From: Oscillospiraceae bacterium
Lineage (GTDB): Bacteria > Bacillota > Clostridia > Oscillospirales > Oscillospiraceae
DNA length: 64,000 nucleotides
NCBI GenBank assembly: GCA_017415425.1
Contig: JAFQGT010000002.1
Span: 62,001 to 126,000, forward strand
Reading direction: 5' to 3'
This document shows, piece by piece, positions 1-6,933 of the stretch. How positions within the stretch are numbered: position 1 is the stretch's first letter; each line of letters opens with the position of its first letter. A program made the position numbers and the translations under genes. The notes below the pieces were generated by a model, which was not told where the DNA came from, ran no database searches, and worked only from the letters and a program-made list of their open reading frames with translations.

Positions 1-11
1 TTCTTTTGCGC

Positions 12-36
12 TATAATAGTCCCAAAGGAAGGGAGG
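12..36 (+). promoter_or_regulatory. -10 element and RBS of the two-component operon
   Basis: A perfect TATAAT lies at 12-17 and a long purine-rich ribosome binding site (AAAGGAAGGGAGG) at 24-36, ahead of the ATG at 45. The -35 box, if present, lies outside the window or in its first bases, so the promoter is only partly visible. Confidence 0.5.
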
Positions 37-44
37 TATCCCCA

Positions 45-728
45 ATGAAAGATGGTAAAAAACACATCTTAATTGCAGACGACGACCGGGAGATCCGGGA
101 CATTGTCGGTCTGCTGCTGGTCTCGGAAGGCTACGGAGTTTTGACCGCAGCGAACGGCATACAGGCTGTGGAAATGGCAAGCCCTGAGATCGACCTGTAC
201 CTTCTCGATGTGGATATGCCCGGGCAGACCGGCATTATGGCCGCCGCCCAGATCCGCAAGCAGTATGATGCGCCCATCGTTTTTCTGACCGCCTATTCCG
301 GGGAATCGGACAAGGTGATGGGCTTTTCTGTGGGAGCGGATGACTATATCGTAAAGCCGTTCTCCACTGCAGAACTGCTGATGCGCATCCGCGCCATTTT
401 GCGAAGAAGCGCCGCTGCCCCCCGGCAGCCGGAAAACAAGCTGGCTATCCACGATGTGACCCTGGATCTGGACAGCCAATCCGTGCTGAAAGGAAGCAAT
501 CGGATTCCCTTGACCTACACCGAATTCAAAATTTTGGAACTGCTGGCAGGTCACCGGGGAAAGATCTACTCTTTAGAGAACATTTATCAGAGCATTTGGA
601 ACGACAACGCCGTAGGTGACGGCGCTATTATGGTCCATATTAAGAACATCCGCAAAAAGCTGGGGGACAACTCCAAGAACCCCGCCTATATCAAAACCGC
701 TTGGGGAAAGGGCTATTACATTGACTGA
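45..728 (+). CDS. OmpR/PhoB-family response regulator
   Basis: 227-residue two-domain response regulator. The receiver domain has the acidic pocket (Asp12-Asp14), the phospho-acceptor Asp55 in LLDVDMPG, the Thr switch in FLTAY and the Lys in YIVKPF. The C-terminal half is a winged-helix DNA-binding domain (LTYTEFKILELL, then the GAIMVHIKNIRKKLG recognition region, ending KTAWGKGYYID). An upstream in-frame TTG exists, but the ATG at 45 has a strong RBS 8 nt away. The kinase gene follows with an 8-nt overlap, so the two are cotranslated. Closest known type is VanR/BceR-like, but the signal is unknown. A likely target is the small membrane-protein gene at 1868, whose promoter carries direct repeats. 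Confidence 0.9.
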   Translation: MKDGKKHILIADDDREIRDIVGLLLVSEGYGVLTAANGIQAVEMASPEIDLYLLDVDMPGQTGIMAAAQIRKQYDAPIVFLTAYSGESDKVMGFSVGADDYIVKPFSTAELLMRIRAILRRSAAAPRQPENKLAIHDVTLDLDSQSVLKGSNRIPLTYTEFKILELLAGHRGKIYSLENIYQSIWNDNAVGDGAIMVHIKNIRKKLGDNSKNPAYIKTAWGKGYYID

Positions 729-1752
729 CAGAAAAAAGCCGAAACGCCGATTCGCCTATGAGATCCTTGGGCTGATCGGCATTAGCGCATTGTTTGCCGG
801 GATATTGTTTTTGATCCTGTCCTGGACCGCTGCGACCATTGCCGAATCCTATTGCTTCTATAACGATGTGGTTATGACGGAATTTGATTGGCTGGAGGTG
901 GACCGCTGGATCTTCAGCTTGAGTGGAATCCTCTGCGCCGGCTGTTTCAGTTTGCTTTTCTTGTCCCTTTTGAGCGACCGTATGGCTTATATCCGCACCC
1001 TCACCCAGGGCATCGATACCCTGCGGCTGGGTCAGGCTGGCAATATACTCCCCCTGGAAGGCAGAAATGAGTTGACCCAGCTGGCAGATGCCATCAACTA
1101 TATGTCCGCCACCCAACAGCAGCTGCGGGAGAAGGAACAAACCCTTGCCCGGGAAAAGGAGCAGTTTCTCCGCGCCCTGTCCCACGACATTCGCACTCCG
1201 CTGACCTCCATATTGGCATATTCCGAATTCCTGGCAGAGGGCAATAGCCTCTCCCCTGCAGAACAGAAACAACATCTGCAGACCATCCGGAGGAAAGCGG
1301 AGCAGATCCGGGATCTGACCGCGCTGCTTTTGGATGGGAACAAGCGGAATCCGGAGCATTTTGACGACGCCCATCTGCTGATGGAGCAGCTGGCGGCAGA
1401 ATTGGAGGAAGAACTGGAGGAGGCGTTTACGGTTCATACCGATCTGTCCGGCTGCCCCTCTTTTTCCGGCGCTTTTGATGTGCAGGAGCTGCACAGGATC
1501 TTTGATAACCTCAGTTCCAACGTGCAAAAGTACGCAGATCCCCAGCAGCCGGTGGATTTGAGCATTTGGACAACCCCGGCAGGTCTATGCATCCGGCAGA
1601 CAAACCACATTTCCGCCGAAGCCGGTCAAAAGGATAGCTCCAAACTGGGGATCAACAGCATCCGCCGGATCGCCCAGAACTACGGCGGCAAGGTAGATGT
1701 TCTGCAAAACACAGAGCAATTTTCCATTTGCATCACACTTTCTGATTTTTAA
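721..1752 (+). CDS. Sensor histidine kinase
   Basis: 343 residues starting at a TTG that overlaps the stop of the response regulator (TTGACTGA), with a GGGAAAGGG RBS upstream. There are two N-terminal membrane segments (about residues 15-40 and 65-90), a HAMP-like linker, and a HisKA dimerisation helix with the phosphorylated His155 in ALSHDIRTPLTS. The ATPase region keeps the N-box (IFDNLSSNVQKY) but the glycine boxes are short (KLGINSIRRIAQNYGG), so it is a compact HATPase domain. The extracytoplasmic loop is only about 25 residues, which resembles intramembrane-sensing kinases that report on cell-envelope or antibiotic stress. It should phosphorylate the regulator encoded just upstream. 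Confidence 0.88.
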   Translation: MTDRKKPKRRFAYEILGLIGISALFAGILFLILSWTAATIAESYCFYNDVVMTEFDWLEVDRWIFSLSGILCAGCFSLLFLSLLSDRMAYIRTLTQGIDTLRLGQAGNILPLEGRNELTQLADAINYMSATQQQLREKEQTLAREKEQFLRALSHDIRTPLTSILAYSEFLAEGNSLSPAEQKQHLQTIRRKAEQIRDLTALLLDGNKRNPEHFDDAHLLMEQLAAELEEELEEAFTVHTDLSGCPSFSGAFDVQELHRIFDNLSSNVQKYADPQQPVDLSIWTTPAGLCIRQTNHISAEAGQKDSSKLGINSIRRIAQNYGGKVDVLQNTEQFSICITLSDF

Positions 1753-1757
1753 CAGGT

Positions 1758-1815
1758 TTTCTTTAGATTTCTTTAGAATTTCCTGTCCGGTTTCTTTAGA
1801 TTTGCGTGTTATTCT
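1758..1815 (+). promoter_or_regulatory. Direct repeats TTTCTTTAGA: probable response-regulator operator and promoter
   Basis: The decamer TTTCTTTAGA occurs at 1758-1767, 1768-1777 and 1791-1800. Two copies are exactly one helical turn apart and the third is 23 bp further on. A possible -10 TATTCT follows at 1810-1815 and no good -35 is visible, as expected for an activator-dependent promoter. OmpR-family regulators typically bind direct repeats of about 10-11 bp periodicity, so the regulator at 45-728 is the obvious candidate. Confidence 0.5.
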
Positions 1816-1867
1816 ATCCTCACAAAAGCAAAACACCAAATCAAATAAATGAAAGTGAGGAAATTTT

Positions 1868-2209
1868 ATGATTACTTTTTTGGATTTGCTGATTATTGTA
1901 AGTATGGTTCTGATCGCCGCCAGCTTCCTGTCTTTGGTGCTGATGTTTCTGATCCGAAACAAAAAGGTCCAGCGGGTATGCTTCTACATTGCCGTTGCCC
2001 TGAGCCTGTATATCGGTTATGTGGGCATCCGGATCAACTGGCCCGGATTCTACGGTCAGGTGGTTCTGGCAGCGGTTCTGGTTCTCGTCAGTATCGGCGC
2101 CCTTGTGCTGGAGCGTGTAAAGAAGAATGATGGCAAAATGTTCCTGTATGCCCGGATCGCAGCTTCTGCCGCGCTGGTGATCGGTACGGTCAACGCATTG
2201 CTCGTCTGA
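1868..2209 (+). CDS. Small four-helix membrane protein, function unknown
   Basis: 113 residues, almost all hydrophobic, with four predicted membrane helices (about 4-28, 36-53, 58-78, 92-112) separated by short charged loops (RNKKVQR; ERVKKNDGK). GAAAGTGAGG precedes the ATG. No family was recognised. It lies directly downstream of the two-component pair and behind the decamer direct repeats, and a strong terminator follows, so it is probably a monocistronic target of that system, perhaps an envelope-stress or immunity-type protein. That role is inference only. Confidence 0.7.
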   Translation: MITFLDLLIIVSMVLIAASFLSLVLMFLIRNKKVQRVCFYIAVALSLYIGYVGIRINWPGFYGQVVLAAVLVLVSIGALVLERVKKNDGKMFLYARIAASAALVIGTVNALLV

Positions 2210-2245
2210 TACAGTTGTCTATTCGGCATTTTGATTCCCGCGCCA

Positions 2246-2285
2246 ATACCCCCAACCTCCAATGGAGGTTGGGGGTATTTCTGTC
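2246..2285 (+). terminator. Rho-independent terminator
   Basis: A 15-bp perfect stem (ATACCCCCAACCTCC, 2246-2260) with a 3-nt loop is followed by TTTCTGTCT. It ends the two-component/small membrane protein unit. Confidence 0.85.
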
Positions 2286-2415
2286 TACCACATTCTCCGC
2301 CCATTGGCCAAATAAAAGATGGAAAAACGCTCCCCTTTGTGGTATCATCCTAGCATAGGAGCGAAAACAACGGAACAAACCTCACTGCAAAACTTTTACT
2401 TCGGAGGGATATGCA

Positions 2416-3072
2416 ATGAAAGAACTGGTCCAAACCGTGCAATCTCCCCTGTTTGCCGGTATGATCCCGGAGGAACGGCAGGCTATGCTGGATTGCACCG
2501 GATATCATTTCGGTACATTCCGCAAAGGCGATATTGTGGCCTTTGAGAATGAAAACATCAAGCACATTGGTATCGTTTTGTCCGGTGCTGTGGATATGAT
2601 CAAGGAAGATATCTGGGGCAACAAGACGATGCTCCTGCGTATCCACCAAAACGATCTGTTCGGAGAGACCTTTGCCTGCGGCGATGACAATCTGTCTGTG
2701 GTGACCTTTGCGGTTTCTGAAGCAGCTCAGATCCTGTTCATCCCCTTTGACCGGGTGATGCACAGCTGTACCCATTCCTGCAAATTTCATCATCAAATGA
2801 TTGAAAATATGGTGGGGATCATCGCCAACAAAAACCGTGACCTGATGCGGAAGGTGGAAGTGGTCTCCAAACGCACCATCCGAGAGAAATTGCTCAGTTA
2901 CCTTTCCATTCAGGCGCAAAATCAAGAATCCCATTATATAGAAGTGCCTCTCGGCAGGGTGGAGCTGGCAGAGTACCTGTGTGTAGACCGCAGCGCACTC
3001 ACAAGAGAACTGGTAAAAATGAAAGAGGATGGCTTGATCGACTACGATAAAAACTGCTTCCGTATTTTGTAA
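2416..3072 (+). CDS. Crp/Fnr-family transcription regulator
   Basis: 218 residues. The N-terminal cyclic-nucleotide-binding-type beta barrel (about 15-120, with FRKGDIVAFENE and DLFGETFACG) has no obvious cAMP arginine signature. A long dimerisation helix and a C-terminal winged helix follow (LAEYLCVDRSALTRELVKMKEDGLI, about 180-210). GGAGGG lies 8 nt before the ATG. The two genes that follow encode Cys-rich and ferredoxin-like proteins, a neighbourhood often seen around nitrosative or redox-responsive Fnr/HcpR-type regulators. No Fe-S-ligating Cys cluster is evident in the regulator itself. A palindrome just downstream (3095-3112) is placed correctly to be its operator. Confidence 0.85.
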   Translation: MKELVQTVQSPLFAGMIPEERQAMLDCTGYHFGTFRKGDIVAFENENIKHIGIVLSGAVDMIKEDIWGNKTMLLRIHQNDLFGETFACGDDNLSVVTFAVSEAAQILFIPFDRVMHSCTHSCKFHHQMIENMVGIIANKNRDLMRKVEVVSKRTIREKLLSYLSIQAQNQESHYIEVPLGRVELAEYLCVDRSALTRELVKMKEDGLIDYDKNCFRIL

Positions 3073-3082
3073 AAATTTTCTA

Positions 3083-3128
3083 AAACCCCGAGCAATGTGA
3101 CATTTGCAACATCGCCCGGGGTTTTTGT
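3083..3128 (+). terminator. Terminator-like hairpin after the Crp/Fnr gene
   Basis: AAACCCCG (3083-3090) pairs with CGGGGTTT (3117-3124) and is followed by a T run. The large loop contains the palindrome annotated separately at 3095-3112. Confidence 0.55.
3095..3112 (+). promoter_or_regulatory. Candidate Crp/Fnr operator
   Basis: The imperfect palindrome ATGTGACATTTGCAACAT (12 of 18 positions symmetric) is centred about 30 bp upstream of a TATACT -10 box (3133-3138). That is the class II activator position (about -41). The gene at 3160 would be the target. Confidence 0.4.
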
Positions 3129-3159
3129 GTTGTATACTGACCACAAAGGAGGGATCTGT

Positions 3160-3423
3160 ATGTTGGATGGATGCCAAGGTAAACCCCGGACACCGACGAT
3201 CATCGAGAAGGCTTGTCCCCAATGTGGAAACCTGATCGAAATGTTTTCGATTGATACACAAATGCCCTGTGAACACTGCGGCTTTGTTGCCTACAACGAT
3301 ACACTAAGCTGCGTGCAGTGGTGTCAGTACGCCAGAAAATGTGTCGGTGACGAAATGTACGAATACCTAATGAAAATCGCCGCAACGCAAAATAAAAGAA
3401 AGCACCTGCAGGAGGGAGCATAA
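3160..3423 (+). CDS. Small Cys-rich (zinc-ribbon-like) protein
   Basis: 87 residues starting at the ATG at 3160 with AAAGGAGGG upstream. It has a CPQC...CEHC pair (zinc ribbon) and a C-terminal CVQWCQYARKCVG motif. Similar short proteins often travel with Fnr-type regulators and ferredoxins in anaerobic Firmicutes and are sometimes labelled 'phosphohydrolase' in databases, without evidence of activity. The stop codon overlaps the next start (TAATG), so it is translationally coupled to the ferredoxin. The biochemical role is unknown. Confidence 0.7.
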   Translation: MLDGCQGKPRTPTIIEKACPQCGNLIEMFSIDTQMPCEHCGFVAYNDTLSCVQWCQYARKCVGDEMYEYLMKIAATQNKRKHLQEGA

Positions 3424-4106
3424 TGATCCGAAGAATTATCACAATCGATGAGGAAAAATGCAACGGCTGCGGTCTGTGCGCAGCTGCCTGCCACGAGGGG
3501 GCAATCGGCATCGTGGACGGCAAGGCAAAGCTGCTGCGGGAGGACTACTGCGACGGACTGGGCGATTGTCTGCCGGCTTGTCCCACAAATGCCATTTCCT
3601 TTGAGGAGCGGGAAGCGCCTGCTTACAATGAGGCAGCTGTGCTGGCCGCCAGGAAGGCAGCGGAAGCACCCCTGCCCTGCGGCTGCCCCGGTTCTGCCTG
3701 TCAGAGCATTTCCCACGATCTTCGGGTCTCGGATGTGTGCGTTCCCAGCCAGCTTTCCAATTTTCCGGTGCAAATCAAGTTGCTGCCCCCGGGTGCGCCC
3801 TACTTTGACGATGCGGACCTGCTGATCGCCGCTGATTGCACTGCCTTTGCCTACGGTAACTTCCACCACGATTTTATGCAGGGCCGTGTGACGATGATCG
3901 GCTGCCCCAAATTGGATATGGTGGACTATTCCGAAAAGCTGACACAAATCTTCAAAAACAATCCTATCCGCTCCGTCACTGTTATCCGGATGACGGTTCC
4001 CTGTTGCGGTGGATTGAGCTACGCGGTAAAAACCGCTATTGAAAACAGCGGCAAGGACATTCCCCTGCACATCGTCACCGTCAGCCCCGACGGGCAGATC
4101 ATATAG
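3423..4106 (+). CDS. 4Fe-4S ferredoxin-domain protein
   Basis: 227 residues. The N-terminal part carries a classical 4Fe-4S motif (CNGCGLCAAAC, then HEGA) and a second, modified one (CDGLGDCLPACP), as in two-cluster ferredoxins. The remaining 150 residues form a domain with further conserved Cys (PCGCPGSACQS, GCPKLD, PCCGG) seen in stand-alone ferredoxins next to Crp/Fnr regulators. It is probably an electron-transfer or redox-sensing protein of the unit started by the Crp/Fnr gene. Its partner enzyme (often a hybrid-cluster protein) is not in the window. Confidence 0.8.
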   Translation: MIRRIITIDEEKCNGCGLCAAACHEGAIGIVDGKAKLLREDYCDGLGDCLPACPTNAISFEEREAPAYNEAAVLAARKAAEAPLPCGCPGSACQSISHDLRVSDVCVPSQLSNFPVQIKLLPPGAPYFDDADLLIAADCTAFAYGNFHHDFMQGRVTMIGCPKLDMVDYSEKLTQIFKNNPIRSVTVIRMTVPCCGGLSYAVKTAIENSGKDIPLHIVTVSPDGQII

Positions 4107-4128
4107 GCACTACCAAGCCATACAACTG

Positions 4129-4166
4129 CGGCAGCCTGTGAAAACACAGGCTGCCGTTTTATTATT
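4129..4166 (+). terminator. Rho-independent terminator
   Basis: A perfect 12-bp stem CGGCAGCCTGTG with an AAAA loop is followed by TTTTATTATTT. Confidence 0.9.
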
Positions 4167-4222
4167 TGTACGGATTCGTTCCAGAAAATCCACTATATGA
4201 TAGGAAAAAAATATCAAGTTAT

Positions 4223-4251
4223 TTGACTTTTATGCACATTTATGATATGAT
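4223..4251 (+). promoter_or_regulatory. Sigma-A promoter of the AraC regulator
   Basis: TTGACT (4223-4228), a 17-bp spacer, then TATGAT (4246-4251), 28 bp before the ATG. Confidence 0.7.
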
Positions 4252-4279
4252 TATTTTACAATAAATGGGGAGGAGTCTT

Positions 4280-5143
4280 ATGAAACGATACTATACTTTC
4301 ACGGTTAAAAAGCTGGTGAACGTGCAGCATCTGGTCACCATTGAGTATCTTCAAATGGGGGCGGATTTCTCTTATCCGGAGGAAATCCACGATTTTTATG
4401 AATTTGTTTTTGTAGAGAAGGGCAAGATTTTCTGTAAAACTGACGAAGGACAGGTTTCCTTAGAAAAACACGACTTTTTCCTGATCTCCCCAAACACCGC
4501 ACACTCCTATTGTGTACAGAATCAAACCCCCTCTACCGTGGTGATCGTCTGCTTCAAAAGCAACTCCGGCATTATAGCCACCGCAAAGGGCGTGCATCAT
4601 CTGGAGGATGAGTTGATCCAGTTAATCAACAATATTCTATCCGAAGCAAAGGAGACTTTCGTCTTCCCCTTGGATAAGAAGCTCACATTAAACGATCATC
4701 CCCGCCTGGGTTCCCAGCAGCTGATTGAAAATTATATTGAGGAGCTGCTGATCAAGCTGGTACAGACAGCAACCTATCAGCGGGAGATTATTCAGGTAAT
4801 GTCCAATCTTCAGGACATTCGGAAGTCCATTGTCAAAGAGATCAAGCAGCTGCTGAACGATCATATCTATACCAAAATCACCCTTTCCGATATCAGCCGC
4901 CAGCTGCTATACAGCAAGACCTACCTTAACGACATTTTTAAGGATGCTACCGGTATGACCATTATGCACTACTATCAGCATCTGAAGGTTCAAAAGGCCC
5001 GCCAGCACCTAGAAAAACAAGAGTCCGTCTACCGTGTGGCGGAACAGCTCAACTTTGATACACCCCAATATTTTGCCCGGATCTTCAAGCAGAAGACCGG
5101 TATGACACCCACCGAGTACAAACGTCAACACAAAATCCGGTAA
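4280..5143 (+). CDS. AraC-family regulator with cupin sensor domain
   Basis: 287 residues from the ATG at 4280 (GGGGAGGA RBS). The N-terminal 100 residues form a cupin-type AraC ligand-binding barrel (HDFYEFVFVEKGKI, HDFFLISPNTAHSY). The C-terminal 100 residues hold two helix-turn-helix units (LSDISRQLLYSKTYLNDIFK and VAEQLNFDTPQYFARIFKQKTGMTP) ending TEYKRQ, the usual AraC finish. The gene is monocistronic between its own promoter and a terminator. The neighbouring surface protein on the other strand is convergent, so no target is obvious. Sugar- or glycan-responsive regulation is typical of this subfamily but is not shown here. Confidence 0.88.
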   Translation: MKRYYTFTVKKLVNVQHLVTIEYLQMGADFSYPEEIHDFYEFVFVEKGKIFCKTDEGQVSLEKHDFFLISPNTAHSYCVQNQTPSTVVIVCFKSNSGIIATAKGVHHLEDELIQLINNILSEAKETFVFPLDKKLTLNDHPRLGSQQLIENYIEELLIKLVQTATYQREIIQVMSNLQDIRKSIVKEIKQLLNDHIYTKITLSDISRQLLYSKTYLNDIFKDATGMTIMHYYQHLKVQKARQHLEKQESVYRVAEQLNFDTPQYFARIFKQKTGMTPTEYKRQHKIR

Positions 5144-5156
5144 GAATCCAAGCATC

Positions 5157-5200
5157 AAACAGCGGCAGACACATTTGTGCCTGCCGCTGTTTACTTTATT
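5157..5200. terminator. Bidirectional terminator
   Basis: AAACAGCGGCAG (5157-5168) pairs with CTGCCGCTGTTT (5181-5192), extended by CACA/TGTG. It separates the convergent AraC gene and the lipoprotein gene. Confidence 0.8.
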
Positions 5201-5239
5201 GAATCTTTTCGTCAACCCGTCAACCGGCGATTTTGCGGG

Positions 5240-6793
5240 TTAGCTGGATTTTGGCAGTATGTAATTCCAACCGTAAGATGCCTTTTGCCCCTTTGCATCG
5301 GTGACTGTGGCGGTAAGCACATAGGTCACATCCGCATTATACGCCTCATTCACATCAATGGTAACCGTCTTGTCCTGGTTGATCTGTATTTTGACCACGT
5401 CTTCGCTCACATTGGTGGACCAGGCCACATCGAAGAGAGTATCGTACACAACCACCAAGCCGTAGCGGGTATAATCTGTTGGCGTTTTGCTTCCGCTGTC
5501 TTTATAGGTATCCTTCAGAGCATTGATCGCATCCTGGGCAGTTGCCTCCGGCTGGGTAGGCTCTGTAGATTCGGTAGGCTGAGTGGGGCGGGTGGTTTCT
5601 TTGGCTTTTTTGCCCAGCATTGAATGCAGCTTTCTGGCCAGGTACTCGTGACCTGCCTCCGTGATATAGATGCCGTCAGACACCAGTGCGTTTTTCTTGC
5701 CGGAAAAACCCAAATGAGATCCCTCCACCACATTAAAGCCGTACCGGCGGGCAACCTCGTGGACAGCATTGGAATAGCCATTGGCGCTGGAATAGCGTGT
5801 CTCCTCTCTGAAATCCTCATCCACCAGCGTTGTCATAAATACCACATTGCTCTTGGGGTAGTTTTCCTTCAGGAATTTGCACATCGAGTCTAGACAGCCA
5901 TAGAAGCTGATCGGCTCTGTATCAGAAGGATTACCCAGGGGTTTTCCCCACAAAAAATCATTGGTGCCGCATTCTGCAATGAGAATGGTGCTATAGAAGC
6001 TGTTCAGCGCCATCACGCGGTTATAGATCGATTTTTTGTTTTCCGTATCGCACACGAACGTGCCGCTTGCAGCTCTGTTGTCAAAGGTGGAGATGTCCTG
6101 CGCACGATTCCATAAGTGGGTGCTGTAGGGGGTGGTTTCAAATTCCTCCCCCTGTTCAGACACACAAAACCCTGTTGTAATATCAGAACCAAATACCAGC
6201 AAACTGCCACCCAAGTCAAAATCCTCATTAATCAGGTGACTGTAACGCAGCTCGGCTTGCCAATCCTCAATTACACTTCCGTAAGCAAAGCCTACGGTGC
6301 CGCCGTCATTCCTAATGGTGCCGGTAACGGTGATCACATCATCCACCTTCAGCTTATCGGCAGGGTCCTCTCCCAAGTTGCAGGTGATGATGCTGCTTTT
6401 TCCCTGCACCTGCATTCTGAGGACGATTTTCTGTGTTTCATCGCTCCAAGGCGTTCTGATAGCCGTGATCTTGCCGGTCAAGGTGGCTTTATAAGGCAAG
6501 CTGGTGCCGGAACTCAATCGTCTGGCATCTGCCAAAATGGTATCCGGATCATCCTCCACAGACTCGGTAGCTTCCGTTGCTTCTGTTGCATCGGTGGCCT
6601 GTGTAGCTTCCGTAGCTTCTGTAACTTCTGTAACCTCCGTCGCATCGGTGGCTTCCGTGGTATCTGTAGCTTCGGTATCTTGGGTAGTCGTTGTGTTCTT
6701 AGTTGCATCGGGAATTTCGATGTAAAATTTACATCCGGTAAGCACACCAAGCAGCATAACAGCAAGAAGAATACCTGCAATAATCTTTTTCAT
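5240..6793 (-). CDS. Thr/Glu/Ala-rich lipoprotein with altered SGNH-hydrolase fold
   Basis: 517 residues. The lipoprotein signal ends in LLGVLTGC (lipobox Cys21). A low-complexity linker of T, E and A follows (about 35-78), presumably crossing the cell wall. Next come an OB-fold-like segment (about 85-165, YKATLTGKITAIR...VDDVITVTGTIRN), an SGNH/GDSL hydrolase-type domain (about 190-395) and a short Ig-like C-terminal domain. SGNH block III (ECGTND) is intact, but block I reads FGSDITTG where the family has GDSxTxG, and block V reads DGIYITEAG where the family has DxxH. The Ser-Asp order is swapped and the His is Tyr. It could therefore be a binding protein rather than an esterase. The ATG at 6793 has AAAGGAGAGCG upstream. 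Two similar linker lipoproteins occur in the window (37218 and 48751). Confidence 0.75.
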   Translation of the reverse strand: MKKIIAGILLAVMLLGVLTGCKFYIEIPDATKNTTTTQDTEATDTTEATDATEVTEVTEATEATQATDATEATEATESVEDDPDTILADARRLSSGTSLPYKATLTGKITAIRTPWSDETQKIVLRMQVQGKSSIITCNLGEDPADKLKVDDVITVTGTIRNDGGTVGFAYGSVIEDWQAELRYSHLINEDFDLGGSLLVFGSDITTGFCVSEQGEEFETTPYSTHLWNRAQDISTFDNRAASGTFVCDTENKKSIYNRVMALNSFYSTILIAECGTNDFLWGKPLGNPSDTEPISFYGCLDSMCKFLKENYPKSNVVFMTTLVDEDFREETRYSSANGYSNAVHEVARRYGFNVVEGSHLGFSGKKNALVSDGIYITEAGHEYLARKLHSMLGKKAKETTRPTQPTESTEPTQPEATAQDAINALKDTYKDSGSKTPTDYTRYGLVVVYDTLFDVAWSTNVSEDVVKIQINQDKTVTIDVNEAYNADVTYVLTATVTDAKGQKASYGWNYILPKSS

Positions 6794-6933
6794 AACGCTC
6801 TCCTTTGCGGTCAGAACTGTCCGTTATTATCTATATTATAAAAGAGCCCCTACAAAAAAGCAAGTGGTGACTTACGCAATTGCTTATTGCAGAGGTTCTC
6901 CTTGCGCTCCATTTTGTCAGGAAAATACCCCTG

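Noticed and set aside
691..1527. Long antisense reading frame opposite the histidine kinase
   Set aside because: It overlaps a well-supported gene, lacks an RBS and resembles no family. Similar long shadows opposite nrdD (29135-31678) and the EF-G paralogue (39005-41104) were rejected for the same reason.
6504..6725. Antisense Ser/Val-rich reading frame opposite the Thr/Glu linker (also at 49700-50266)
   Set aside because: It is the complement of low-complexity coding sequence; it has no RBS and no independent support.
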